Source: Holothuria scabra (Eukaryota > Echinodermata > Holothuroidea > Aspidochirotida > Holothuriidae). Taken from it: a stretch of 64,000 nucleotides of DNA. The first letter of the stretch is position 1; each line of letters starts with the position of its first letter. The notes beneath the pieces are model-generated. The model worked only from the letters and a program-made list of their open reading frames with translations, had not been told where the DNA came from and ran no database searches. Positions 10,301-25,300 of the stretch are shown piece by piece. The stretch is from positions 3,658,001 through 3,722,000 of the forward strand of contig CM074187.1 in NCBI GenBank assembly GCA_037179385.1. Reading direction: 5' to 3'. The position numbers and the translations under genes are program-made.

Positions 10301-13300
10301 TGTTATAATGTGTTTCAAAGTTCACACAAGCCTAGGGCCTAGGCTTAGACCCCGATTGTGTAATTGATATGGTACACTGGTGATGAGAAAAAGAAATATA
10401 AATATGACTAGGCCCTACATGACTTCCTAGGCCTATCTCAGTTAGACTCAAAATCCTCTAGCCTATCTTTTCCGATGAAAAAACAATTTTGAAATAAGTG
10501 CTCGAGTATAACGTTACTCACTAACCATAAAAGCTCATCTCGCATATTCCATACATAAGGCTTGGGTTAGTATTCTGTGCACCATAAGCTATGTAAGGAA
10601 ATTTAGCACCAGAATCGCCGAGGGAATTGCAGATGTGATAATTAAGAAGAGCCTTCGCAGGCCCAAGTAGCCTAGCCCTTGAACAGGACCCAGCATTACG
10701 TTCCTATGCTATTCACTTCATTTGACTACAAGGAGCGGATTATACGGTCACGTTCAGTGACTAAAGTAGCCTGCATACTGCATCGACAAACGTCATCAAG
10801 ATTGTGATAGATTCTCTCTGCAATGAAAGCTTCAGGAATTGCGAGAGCCACCGTTAGTAAAGGCAAATATGTGTGGTTCCATAAAGTTCCGCTCAAAAAG
10901 GTCAAGCTAATTTACTGACTCAGCCACATTTCGAAAACAACGTAACGCTAATTTGAAAGGCTAATGTTAGGCCTGACGTTGTTAGCCTAACGTTAGTTGT
11001 TTAGTTTGTTTTCAACAACGTTGAGCAGGACGTTAGTGTGTCAAAGGCAAATGTCACAGCGAGCAATATAAACCAATTAAACCACAGATCCTCCAGTTAG
11101 TATATAATTTTAGTGGAACTATTCACGACTATAGCCCCACATCCAAAAGAAAAATCGTTCCAAATATGACATCGTTCAAGACTTCCAAAGTGTAACTTAT
11201 TTGTCAAATAGACGGCACAAAGTAGGCCGTATAGCTGTACGTCATGGCTGTGTAAGTTATAGGCTATATATACGTGCAACAAGCGACGACGAAGGCAGCG
11301 TGTAGACAGCTAGCTAGGTACTGTGCATTGCGGTAATACAGCTCTTCGCAACGCTATTCAATGTCAATGTCATTGTAACGTAGTCAGTTAAGGAGAATAA
11401 TTGATGATCAATGGAAAATTAATAAAAAGAAAGCTTTTTTCCTTCTAAACTTCCCGAAATTAAAGTATTTATGAATGGGAATAAAGTCATGGTGCCCATG
11501 TCTCTACATCATATTCGAACAGGCTATGACGTCACGCATATAGGCAGAGACCCTCGGCTTCGCCTCGGGTCTCTCAGCCCATATGCGTGACGTCATAGCC
11601 TGTTCGAATCTGATGTAGAGACATGGGCACCATTGACTTTATTCCCTAATTCTCACCTTATCACCCTTATCCTACTGCTGGTGGGAAATCAAATGGGATT
11701 TGAGGGGACTGGAGTTCAACCTCTTTTGTAAATATGGCTTGTCTTTTGCATCACTACAATTGTTATGACTTTTCATCGTGCCAGCACTGACCCACACCTC
11801 CCCTATTCAACATTTTCTTCTGGGGGAAGAGAGAAGAGTAATTTTACCCAAAATGAGTAATAAGAGTAAGTTGTGCCATAGGGTGGAGGGACGGTGTTTG
11901 TTCATCTAATCACCCAGTTCTACTCTACACCTGTTATAGCTGATTGGAAAACTGCTTTCTTTTATAGAGACGGAAGAATCATCATCACTGAAAATGGCTG
12001 AGGAGGTCAAGGGAACTAGTGATGCGGACTCAAAGTCAAACTCGAACAACAATTCGAAGTTGAAGAATGAGGAAGACTCTGTGTTTCATGAGTCAGATAG
12101 CGTTCCTGCCATGGGAATGACGAAAGAGCAGAGTAAAGCCCTGCGGGAAATATCTAGGAGGGCGACACGTGTGTCAAGACGAAAAAGAGAATCTAGAGTT
12201 TCGTTTGCAACCGTTCCTGAAGTTATTAATGAACTTTATGATGGTGGATCATCAAAACCAGAGTCGCCAAAACAGGTCGCTGAATACGAGGAAATAAAAG
12301 AAGAGCAAAACGAACTTATGAAATACATCGAAGAAAATGTCATCGGGAATGACACAACCTTTAAGGGACCATTTGGAAACAAAAGGGGTAAGAAATGATT
12401 CACATTTAAAAACCATTTGAAGGTACAGTGTCATACTCCAAAAGCTCTGGCGGTACTGGTAAAGTTACAAGGTTAGAGGCAGGAACTCTCCCGTTTTCTT
12501 AAAGCCAAATTCACATTTGAACTCGGGACGGCCCGCTTGCCGGGCGAGTGCCTTTACCACTGCACTAACGTAACGCTTAGGTTAATTTTTCTTCTGCTCT
12601 TTTCGCTCTGTTTACGTATTTTCAAAAGGCAGTGCTAGAAATTTTGGGTTGAATTTAATTCGTGTTTGAATCAATTACCAATTATTTGACCTACATTTAC
12701 AGTCGATCTTTACACGTTCGACCTAATTTATATTAATAAATTCGAGGCACACTTTAAGATCTTGCAAGAAAAGCAAAAATATTTTAGACCATCTCTCCCA
12801 AGCCCTGTCGCTATACCCGTTTTGATACTCATGATATCTCACACTAAAGATAAGATTTTTGGTTGAAAAACACCTCTACCTTTAAAAAAAGAGCCACATA
12901 AAGTTAGGTAAAGCGGGCACACTGCGTCAGATTCCTTTTCATTGTAATAAAATTTCATGTTTGTCCTTGAAATTTAATGCTTTTAGATACTTTGCATGCC
13001 TTTTTCTGTAGATTCAAATATTATCCTTCACCACACGGGGGTGTGGCAAACAATGTTGCTTAGTAGTTCCTGCAGCGGCATCCAATTTATGAATAAATTG
13101 AATGCAATGTTAAACTAATGTGTCGCTACGGCATCACAGGTTTCCTGTAATGCACTAAATTTCAAGGAAAAAATAAATCTTTGAAAATCAGTATTTACCG
13201 AAAGAAATTGCTATTGAAATGCAGTTTGCACCTCCTGAAAGAAATTTATCGGTCAGCAATGCGCCTGTCATCTCAAAACGGGGCGACACATCTCTGTATA

Positions 13301-16300
13301 TCAGCATTACAACTAACCGTGACACGAAGGTTGAAAACAAATGTAGCCAAATATTCAAAATATCTTGCCTTTGTTAACGTTTCCCAGCTTCAACGTGTAT
13401 GTTTGCATACTTAAGTGAGTTTTATTCATCCGTTCATGTTGAAGCCATGAAATAAAATAAATATTCAAAGGTAAATGATTGAAAACGGTTGTTAACGTTG
13501 CTTCCATCGCTCGTGGAATAAAAACTATTATCCCGTGCCTTTCTATAAAATGCAACTGACAGATTGAAAGACAAATTTGTAGGTTGATGTTGACATATTG
13601 TAATCACTTTCATACTTGGAATGTGACTTCCTCACCGCACGGATACCTTTCTCGCGCATATTTCGCCGATCGCTAACGAGCCGCATTAAAAACTCTGCAC
13701 GAAAACTAGTACTCGGTAGTAAGGGAAGGGTCAGTGTGATATGCCAAGATATGGAACTCAGACGCAGTTTGAAAACAACACAGTTTTGTTTGACATTGAA
13801 GCGCTGTTTCTAAAACTCTTTTCCTTGGCTTTTGACCAACGATAAATTTTGCCCCTTTGAAATCCAGCAGTTACCAAGGATAAGGAGGCATTAGATCCAT
13901 AAGGTAAACATTTACCGGGAAATGCTCTTATGACGTCACGGGAGAATAATCTGCAGATCAAATAATGTGTAGTGCTTTGTTGATAGTCATACGCAAATTA
14001 TATCCAGTCAACAATTAAACTTTTGAAATCATTGTTGGACATCGATTTTCATCATATTATATGGGGACGTTTTTTTTTTCTAAAAACGTTTTTTGACAGT
14101 TGTAATATGGCGTTCTTGTATATAGGCCTATAGTCTGGAGTAAATTGTGTAAACGCAGTCTTCGCCACAGTTAGCATGGTGGGACTACTTACTGTACGAA
14201 CTGGACCGATAAAACGACGCCACTGTGACCCAAGTGTCTCTTGTGTGATATCAGTGATTCCTACAAAGTTATTAAAACCCCCAGATTTATGACCCATGGT
14301 TTTTTTATTTTATCTATATGTCCAAACTTTTTACTCCCAAAAGGTTTGGCTCCCCTAAATCGGTAGGAGCAATAAGACTGAACTGCGACTGTATTGGTGC
14401 TGCATACCGGTACTTTATCAAGTTAAATGAATGAGGTATTTGAGCAAACAATTGGACAAAGCTCATGAAAGTACTGTATGCGGGACCACGGTTCCATAGT
14501 GCCACTAATGTTTAAACCACGTTGCTACTTCATTGCAAATCCCTGATCAGAAAATGGAAGCACTACCGTATCTCGATTGTAGCTCCCTTGTCGGATATGG
14601 ACTCCTGTATTTGTAATCTGACTGGTTTCACTGTCAGCACATAAATAGCTCAAAATTGTAATCGTTATACACTGTCGTAACAAAGTTTCAAAGTAGTGGG
14701 CTCACTTAGTGTAAGAGATCTGCTCGCATGTTATGATGCCAGTTTTCCCGTGGGGACATAAAACCACATCAATTTAATGAAATTTTACACTATGATGTTA
14801 TTGTCCTGTCCAAGCCTTTGCTCTACTCGTGCACCTGTTTTGGTTGAATTCCTTGGTTGGACTGCATGATGTGCACAAGTACTTGTATACGAGAACTGTT
14901 GCAAAGGCTATGCGCTATCGCGCTGTTTTGCTTGGAACGTGGAGCAACCGAATCAGTAGAGAGGAACTCCCTACTTTCTGGCCTTTGTATTCAGTTTTCA
15001 GGTTACTTGCTGAAACCAGTGAAATGTCTCGAAGTTTACACGATTTTGTATGGGTCAAGAAAACCTCTTCGTCGACAGTTAGCATGAACTACACTTACGC
15101 TGGTAATCACATGCTAAATGGAATATCCGAGCTACATAATTAAAAACTTCCTTTAAAACTACTTTTTATCCCGTAGCTCATCAGTAAACTTATGCCTACT
15201 TTGTATTTTCACTGCTGCCAGTTGAGCAATACTGTTCAGAAATTTTGTTATTGTTGCATAGCTTAACAGAGAGACATTTTACAGATCATCTAGAACCGAT
15301 GATAAATTTAGAAGTTAAAAACCCATTTTCCAATTGAAACGTGTTTTATTTATGGTTATATGACATCATCCTTCTTAGCAGAGTTTCACGTTGCCTAGCT
15401 TGCGCTACCTAATGAGTCATCTGCAAGGAAGTTATGGAGAATGATTTTGTTCCTTAAGTGAAATACTGAATAAACGTTCATGGAAAATGGAGAAACCGCA
15501 GTGGTATTCCCAATCTCGGAAGCGACAAGTCTCGATCCTTCAAGTTCATTCGACTTTTCGAAGAAGCTAGCAGAGTCCCGATTAAACCAAAGAAATACAG
15601 TGCTACAGAACTGCAGAATGACAAAACATTTTACTCAAAGAAATTTCCGTACCACAAAATTGTAGGCCATACCTTGGTCTTATGAAAGCGTATTAGAAAC
15701 CATTTCAATCAGCCTATAGCATCCATTACTTACTGTGTACATCTAGACGTTGAGACAGTAGTCAGGTGGCCATAACGCGACAAACTTTTTGCGTAGTTTG
15801 GGAAAAGTAAATCATGACGGTCAGATGAACACTTCAGAATGTCACAGTATTCAGGTATTGTTCGCAAAATAATCATAATCATGTTGTAGGGACTATACCG
15901 TTAACATGTCAACAAAAAAAATATAGTCGAACGCTATGTTTTATTTTTGTTGATTTGACTGAGTTGACTCATGATGACAACTTGAAAAGATATGTGAGAA
16001 GCACATGCGATGGACCTCGTTATCTCAAGAGTTAGTCTGTTAAAGCAGACGGTGGGCCTTTTCATCTCAGAAAGTTATTATGTGGGCGAAGTGCGTGTGG
16101 TGGAACTGATTTAGGGAAATAATACCATGTCTGAGTGCAACAGGCAGGTCATTGAATACAGTTCGTCGATCTTTTTGCCATGCAACCTTAAATATAACAA
16201 GGTTAACAAAATTCAAAAGAGTTATTTTGCTACATATTTTAATATTACAATACTACCTTGTTCCTGTTCGCCACCTTGACTCTAAAAGCAAGTTTGGATG

Positions 16301-19300
16301 AAAGGCATGCAGAATGTTTGTAAATGAAAAACCTCATCTGAATAATTTGGCATAGCTTTTGAACGTATTGTGTATACTTTACTGTTGAACAAACTGATCA
16401 GCGGTTTATTTGCATTTAGGGGTTAATGTGGACTAGGCTGACGTTCGTTTGAGAATTGCTTTGATTCAACGACGACCTTCGATCAAGCAAACATATATGG
16501 TTGTACTTTGTTTTTGGAAGACATACGGCCAAATCCAAATTGTATTTCTACCATTGCGGAAAGTTGATTCAACATTGTTAGACCCACATTATCAAAAGTC
16601 TCTGTCCTTACAAAAGGGAGTCATTATAAACGTGATTGTCAGATTACATCAAGTTCATTTTAGTGCTTCAATTCTGGAGTGATCATCCTTAATTTACCAA
16701 GTTCAGTATAGCAAAGGACGGCGTTCCTTGATTGAAAAGGGGATTTGCTACTGGATTCATTTTTGATGCATTGTGCCATTAAGCATGTGTGATATAGAGA
16801 CACCTTCAGCTGTGGATGATACCCCTGCAGGAACGAGTGTTCCATCGGACTCAAACAACAACTCAGCAGGTACAAAACATGGGGACATTAGTTTGGAGAA
16901 AATACCTGTGGAAGATTCATCAACAGATGATGAAAGTTCATTTGGTATGACACGCGAGGAAACAAGACCACTACGAGAGATCAAGCGCAGAGCAAGTAGA
17001 CTATCACAGCGTCGAAAGGCACAGCCGATAACGAAACGATACCCGGATGTCATCCATGGTGTCCCAGAGGAAGACAGGACCGAGAGTCAAGACCATGGAG
17101 AAAAAGACCTAGACAGAATTGACCAGTTCGAAAGCCAAAAAGATGAAAAACTGGAACTTTTATCGTACGTAGAAAAAAATATAATAGGAAGTGAAACGTC
17201 TTTTGATGGACCGTTCGGAGAAAAAAGAGGTACATTTTACTTACACTATAGCATAAGCCATCTTAGACCACCTGTTAATGTAAGCAAGCCCACATGCATT
17301 CCTTCACACTATTTGCTTCTCTTGTTTTGTCACTGTCACTGACTAACCATTCCCGCATTGTACCAAGATCCCGATCACTATCAAATCTAAAACGGACCGG
17401 TCCAAATCGTCTGAGTTAATTAGGAGAAAAGTCGGCCAACAATCAGAACCGTCGTTCATAGTTTTTCTCCACTAACAAGAAAATTTACATCGTTTAATAA
17501 TTACACTTGAATTCCTATTGTAGTTACCGAAGACGTCACTCTGGCCAGTCTGGCAAAAATAAAAGATACATGGTACAGGTAAAATTGCAGCACAATTTCC
17601 TGTTAAGAATAGTTACCTTCACCCCCCCCCCCTCCAACATTTAACTCAAATTAGCAACGCGACTGGGGTTTGCCGGTATTTCTCAACCCTTATCCCGTGA
17701 CCTCCGTTTGTGCGAACCTTTCTGAAGGGTGATCACAGTATCACAAATCTTTTTGTGGGGAATGCATCATCTACCTCAGTACTCGACAGCTGATCTCAAA
17801 AGTGCGTGGATGACTTTCTCAGTTCAAAATTTGTTGATACCGATTTCATACTGTAAGACAGACCAACAGATGGTGTAAGCAATTTCAATTTCCAATCCCC
17901 TCCTTCTAGTCTAAATTTGCAGCTTACATATTAAAAGGATTAGGCAGTCACTCCAACTCGAAGTAATGGAGTAGACTGGCCCGTTTAATGGTTGGCTGTT
18001 CAGAGTCATGTGACAATATTTCTCGACTCAGATATGGAATTTACCAGAAGTAACAGTTGGGTGTACCATAAATATGTGATCTCAATGTCCCCAACTACTA
18101 TGATAAAGATACTCTGAAGAGAAATAGAACTAAAATTGTGAGATTTGACTCATGCTTCACAGCAAGTTCTTTGGGGCGATTGCTCTTACACTCAAATAGT
18201 TTTGTTCATTTAAAACAAGAATTTTCTTCAATGATTGGGTTGGACAGCGCTCATGGTAGCTTTTGAAATGCACAAATTTTAAACCTGCTAGTTTAAGACT
18301 TTATTTGGTTTCATAATGCCAAACACTCAATGGGAAAAATGACGTTGGGGTGACACCCCTGGCAAAAATTGCTACTAGGGAATTCAAAACTTATCTCGGG
18401 TTTGATACATGATACTGTATTTTTCCGGAAATACTTTTCTCTGCCCCTCCCTTTAGTAGCTTTGCTGAATGTATTACAATAACGGCTGGGTTTCTCTACT
18501 ATACTTCCTTCGGCAAGTTGGATTAGATAAACAAATCATCGATAAATAATTTGTCTTCATTATGTGCATATTTCTAATTTGTGGCATAAACAGCTTCCAA
18601 AGGTATACGCTGTTCTTCTGTTACGGTTCTTTACGTACGGTACATTCCTGTCATATTTCGCATTCATTTCTGACATTGTGATTTATAAAATGTCTTTTGC
18701 AAGTTACCGCACAATACGGAAATTATATTTGCACACAACTTCATATGCATTCATTGGGCTAACTATAACCTTTTTAAAGACTGAAAGGGGCTTCGTGCTC
18801 GTAGACCTAAAGTCTCAAGTCTCTTTTTTAGGCAGCCTATTGATCTACCACATTACGAAAGAACTCAAGAATTTAACCTAGGTTAAAAGAAGATATGGTC
18901 AGTCTTTGTTTTTCAAAAGATGAATGCTGCATTTAAATTGCGAAGGGATATTTCAATTTGCCGACAGTAGATCACGCATATTGATGATTGAAGCTAGAAA
19001 TCGCGTGAACATTTAACCCCTTATAACTGAACTTTGTTTGATTGTCCATTGCGACATACCGGGTTGGCTACACACCAATGTTCATTTCCACGTATCGTTT
19101 ATCCAAGTGTTCCACGTCACTTGCTTCAAGCAAATTCAAATTTGTTTTTTTTTTCTATTTAACAGTGTAATTAATTAATTAATAGCTATGAACTTGCTGT
19201 TACTATAGTATTGAGAGAGGTATTGAGGTCATGCATAGCTTGTTTATTATTTTGTTTATTACATATCCTGTAAATCGTAGGGGGTTTATGTGTTTCAAAA

Positions 19301-22300
19301 TGAGGTCTGTTTTCAGCCTATTTTTACAGTCTTAACGATGAAAATTTTAACTGAGAATAGGCGAAAAAATTGTCGATGTGGGATGTTTTATGGAACGCGT
19401 TGCACTCCCTTCCTCCACTCTGTGAACTTAACGCGGACTACTATGAATGATGTGCTTCTTGAATAAAATACTTTTTTAAAGGGGCCAACCTTCTCACTCC
19501 AAACTGCAATTTTTAGGGGTTAACAGAAAATCTCAATTGGATCAGCTCTCTGATTGACAGCTAATTCAAACAATGCAAAGTGCCGTAGCTCATATCACAC
19601 ACCCGGTGTATTTAGTGTGGTTTTCATCACACATTGAAGCCTTGTATAATTATCCTGAGGCAATAAACTGAGGTTGAGTCTGGATGAGTTGTGGGAGGGA
19701 CTTAAGTTAGTAGGTTAGGAAAATTATAACTATTTGCGGTGAGAGGTTCAGGCCTTTTACCAACCTTACTTTGTGATCGTATTATCTCGGTCACTGTGAT
19801 CGGAGTTGTAGATCATGTTGGCGCATGCACTTTCACCCTAAAAATGTAGTCTTACGACTAGCAAACAAATACGCTCAATTAGACTGCTGCACAATGTACA
19901 CGGACACTCGCAGTCAAGTTGTGGGTAATGACAGGCTATGTAACACTCCAGAAAACACATTGAACAATTAAGCGCTCTCATTTTATCTACTTCACAATTG
20001 TAACACAAGTAAACATATTCGACGCCATTATGCACCTTTCGTTTTGGCTCCTTAAAGGGAAAGATGTTGTTAAAAACGTCGACCTAAGGGGGAAAAAATT
20101 TTCTGGCGAAATATTAGTTTGGCCTTAACGTTTCCACACACTTTTTCTGTAGGAATACGTAAACCAAAGATATTACAAATGTAGATAGCAAACCCGTATC
20201 CCTACACTATTAGACGCGCTGACTCCTCATGGAGGACCAAACGGAGGGGCGGAAGTGTTGATTTGACATGCGCAAAGTTTTATTCGGTGATATACCCGCA
20301 CAACTATTCATGTGTAACGGAAAGTTCCATTGCGATGTATGCGTGCATTAATTTTCGAATCGAGTTCTATACGCGCGTAATACATTTCTCCGTGTATAGT
20401 CTGGGGAAACTGACACGTACTTCTGCGTGCTTGGAAAGCGAACGTCCTAGTTGATTTACGTTGTTAGCGCGTATAGAATACAAAGGCGTGTAAAGATGTG
20501 CGTTTGGGAAGATAACATAGAAATTGACTAACCAGTAAGTCCATGAATATTTGGAATGCAGCAATCCATATTGGAAGACAAAGGAAAAGAAAATGTGACC
20601 CTAAATGACCGACGAATCTAACAATTACTTGAAGGGGAGGTGGGTTCGTGCAGTGACCTCAGTTTACTAAACATTCGTTTCATTTTCACTTTCATAACAC
20701 TTAAGCAAATTGCATATAAAACAATGACAACAGGAAAGTGTGGAAGATCTGAAAAAGCAAAGCTTGTACACGGCAGATCTACCAGAAAAGAAAAGAGTGA
20801 GATTACGTCTAAACAAAAAAAAGACAGATAGGAAGAAATTAAGAAGAAAGAAGAACAAAAGAAAAAATAGGAGGAAAGAATTGAAAGCACATTTTCAGGA
20901 TACACATGAATTTCAAATAGAGAGTATAACAGGCTTTAGTCTTATTAAGTAAGAAGATCTTCATATGTCTGACAAACGTTTTCAAGGAGGACATTTTCTT
21001 AAAATTGGGGTCAAGTCTATTCCACACTAAAGCTCCAGATGTTCTGACAGACGTTTTATTCTTTTCTATTAGAGAGAAAGTTATGAAGTGATGACGATTG
21101 TCTAGTCAAATGGTCATGGACATAAGTGTTTTGTTTTTTTAAGAATTGTCGAAGATTGGTGGAAGAATACCACAAAAATATTTAAAGACAAATGTTTTAA
21201 GCTGTAAAATATATAAATCAAAGACAGGCAAAATTTGTAGATCAATAAGCACAAAGGTGCAGTGTGATCAAGATAACTAGAACCAGATATGATGCGTATC
21301 AGTTTATTTTGCAACAAAAATAATCTGTTCAGGTATGTAAAATGCGTATTACCCCAAAGAATATTACAATAAGATAAATGAGGATAAACTAGGTGTAGTA
21401 CAATGACTTCAAGATATTCTGTGGGACAGAAAATTGAACTTTCTGAAAAACACCAACAATTGTAGCTACCTTAGAGCAAATATTATCAACATGGGCTTTC
21501 CAATTTAAATGCTGATCAAGTAAGACACCGAGAAATTTCACATACGAGTTTTCACATATTTCCACACCTTTCAAAGAAAGTTTTAACTTAGGTTTCTGGG
21601 AGTTGGGAGGATGAAAAACAACAAAGCTGGTTTCATCAACATTAAGGGAGAGTTTGTCGCCTTGGTAAACATAGAAATTATACGTAAATCATTATTAACC
21701 GTAGATTCAGATGACAAAAGATCTTTGCTTTTGAATAAAATGCTGTCATCAGCGAAAAGGCAAAATTTTAGACTGTGAGTACAGGAGGGAAGGTCATCTC
21801 TGTAAAGCAGGAAAAGAAGCGGGCCTAATAACGATCCTTGTGGTACACCATATGAAATCACAAGATTCAGTTTATTACTTCAATTTAAGGACACGTGTCG
21901 ATTATCCTCTTCCCTATAGGATTTATTTTTGAAGTTGAAAAATATCCTCTTAAAAAGTATTAAAACCACTCGGCAAACTGTTATTTTTTCTATATTGTGA
22001 TTATGAGATAATTTCAATATTATTTACAAAAAAGACAAACCCAGAGCACTGGTTCACATTATCTCAGCATGAATAGTGATATAGTTCAAAGCATTTTTTA
22101 TTTGAAGGATTATGTCTTGCAAAAAGTGGAAGATATTGAATTAACCCCAACTAATCTCTAATCAAGGAGTCATGTACCTTTGCCTGTCTAATATATACAC
22201 TTCATTTCGATGGTGTGTCATTATGTCCAAGTTAAATACAAAGGGAACTCCCCCAACACTCTTGCCCTAAGACTTCTGTAAGTATATGGCCTTATCCATG

Positions 22301-25300
22301 CACACTGAGTTCTCTCCCCATGAAATGGATATAATGTATAATATACGTATTTAAATAATTCGAGGATTCATCATCGTCTCCTTACCAGTGACGCTGTAAT
22401 CATCACCATGCAGTGTCCCGTTGATCGAGCTAATAAACAAGTCCCCCAAATAGTGCCCTCTGCATTCCTGTCGTATGAATCAACATTTGATATATTTATC
22501 TAGGAGGTCCCATATGTGGAACCGCAAACTCAGTGATACTCTTGTAATGATAATAAGATAACATATTTTTGGACAGTTTACCATAGTCTACTCGTTGGCT
22601 CCAATATGCTGCCATATTATGACAGATAGTTTTCACGGTTGTGTCATGAACTATTAGGTGCAATTGACCACTGGTTAGTTGAGGTAGTAGCAAACACTAC
22701 AGTTACCACAACAGTTGACAATTCCCCCAAATATTTACCCTTCGATCCGTGGAATCCCTCACTAATCTGTGACTCAGTGCTCCGTCAGTTGATAACAAAA
22801 GTTTACTCTATAACGTAGGGCTAGACTCGGTAAACACATCTAATAGATCTAACGAACACCTGTGTAATCGAAATTACTCTTTGCACACTTCGCTGTTTAA
22901 CGAACAAAGGAAAATGGCAGTATTTACATCCTGACGTCGTTCATTTGAGTATTTGGTCAACTTTTGTTCTTCAATTTAGACTTGTTTATTGGTTTACTTA
23001 GGTTATGATTCAGATATTATGATGCCAGCAGTGATGAAGGGAACGTTGTGCTTTTGTTTTACATCTCAAAAACCGTTTACATAAAAAAATGTTTGTGCTT
23101 CATTTCAAAGTATAACAGGATGAGTGACCTTATGTAAAGTATAAAATGCTCTGTGCCTTGTAATTCCGAAAATTTTTTGTTCCCACATAGGATTACTTAA
23201 GCAATCAAATGGTAGAATGGTGCGAGTCTTGAGAAATTTAAAATACGTCATTTATTTCCAGAATATGCATGTTAGAGATGAATAATTTTCGGTATAAACT
23301 AGGAACAACTGACATTTTCTTCTTAACTCACGATGACACTAATTTAACCTAAATAGATACTTTTTTATGTACCTGTGGAACCGCTGGTCCGTGATGTTCA
23401 TTCTAACAGTCTAATGCTGACTTCTCATCCAAACATGAAAAAGGAGGTCCCATAATGCAAGAACTACCATCCCGATCTTCGGAAACATTGTTTTTCAGTT
23501 TCCATAATGTTTGTTGTAGACCAGTGGCTCTCAAAGTGGTCCCTGCCGCCCCCTGGGGGGCGTTGAAAAGTTTGAAGGGGGCGCTGAGGAGTTTGCAAGC
23601 AATAGGGGGGGGGGGCGTTGGCATTGACTAGGGGGTCCCTGGAGGTTCTTATACATTTATGCAATAAAGGAACCTAGGAGGTTGCAGAGTGATCGACACA
23701 GACTGTCTTCTCCGAAAGGTTCAACAACTACTGACAAATATTTCCCCAATATGAAACTTATCTGGGTCATTTTGGTGCTGGAAATTGAAAGTTGAAAGCT
23801 CAAAGTCAAAGACTTATATAAATATGATTGCATGTTGAGTGGGAGGGGCCGTTTGATTAGTCATGGATGCCTTATGGGGGCGGCAGTTTGAAAAAGTTTG
23901 AAAACCACTGTTGTAGACTGAATACAGAAACATGACAACGGATTCGTGAAAAGCCACTGTGAAGCAATATACCATCATTCTTTCCCTGCAGTTGAAATGG
24001 TTGTCTTCTTTTTATGGTCCTTAAAGAAAATGACAATGAAATAATATTTTTACTCGAAAGAGCAAGGTTCGCTCCCCCACATGTACAAAATTGTTTTATG
24101 CTAGTGTAACCTTTTATGCGGCTATTTCGTCATAAATGATTATGTCAGAGTGTGGCATGGCGTTTTTCACTAATTCGTTATCAGGAAATATCTTAATACT
24201 CGGGTGTATTTTGTTTTATAAAAACCCGTGTAACCCAGGGGCGATGGTAATTGTGCCAGCCCGTGACATCACAACACTTATATCAATGAATTCCAGACAA
24301 CTGCTAGCATTGCATCATGTTGTCATGATTCAATCAAGTTGATTTTTTTGTTACCTTTTTTGGTTCCTTGTGTAACAAAGGAACCTATGCAGTCACCTTG
24401 GCGTATGTATGTGTGTGTGTGTGTGTATGTGACGGATTGGAATGCGAGGTATGTGGTGCGATAACTCAATAACCGAGTGATCAATTTTTTTCAAACTTGG
24501 TATGTATGTAGATGTTGTGGAGTAGATGTGCCCTATCGTTTTTGGTGGAGGTCAAAGGTCACTGGTGATCACCAGAGGCCAAAAAGTGAATTTCTGTTAG
24601 TAGCTGTAACTCAGTATCCGTTGTTCAAGCAGTGGCATCATTTTAGGATAAGTTAGATTGGTAGGAGGTGAAAATGTTGGTACATTAACCAAAATAATTG
24701 GAAAGGGTCAAAAGGTCAAAAAGTAATGTTTTATTGATATCTTGCCACTGAAACATTTTAGAGGGGTGGTGTAATGGAGATTTGTGTTCGTCTAAGTGAA
24801 ATGCACGTGATGACCCCCCTTGACCTCACTTGACCTCATTTGACCTTTTGACCTTTGTGACTTTTTTGTGACGTCAAGATTTGTTTTGATCAGACGAACC
24901 AAAAAGGCTATTACACTACCCTCCTACAATGTTCGTTACTTGAGTTACTGACATTTAAATGACAGGCTAGTGTGTACATGTAGGTCATGTGTAGGCCCAT
25001 TGCAATGCCAGGTATGCGGTGCAATTACTCAATAACCAAGTAACATAGTGGAAATAATGGGAAGTTGTGTTCGTCTAAGTAAAGTGCACGTGAAGACTCT
25101 TTGGGTCTTTGTTCAATTGGTTTAAAAGTCCAGCTGAAGTTTAATGCCTTTAGACAAATGCAATGTATAAAAGAAAAGAAGAATTATAACCCCCTCTCAG
25201 TCTAAAAGCAGTTTAGTTAACAATCAGGACAGTAATGCAATTATTATTAAAAACAACCTTTTCCTCACATACAGTATTGAATAAAGTTATTCACAGTGCA

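Noticed and set aside
11265..11272. TATATATA as a promoter TATA box for a transcript starting near 11297 and including exon 2a
   Set aside because: The context (CRE-like TACGTCA at 11239, possible donors at 11316 and 11332) is suggestive, but such AT words are common here and no conserved initiator or 5' exon could be supported.
12510..12575. Functional tRNA-Gly gene
   Set aside because: A- and B-box-like words are present, but acceptor and T arms do not pair and no pol III terminator follows at the right distance.
16785..16787. GTG at 16773 as the start of exon 2b
   Set aside because: The in-frame ATG at 16785 is preferable, and an in-frame TGA lies at 16764; GTG starts are not expected in animals.
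20640..20952. Lys/Arg-rich open frames
   Set aside because: Arise from an A/G-rich tract; no conserved pattern, and overlapping frames on both strands are similarly long.
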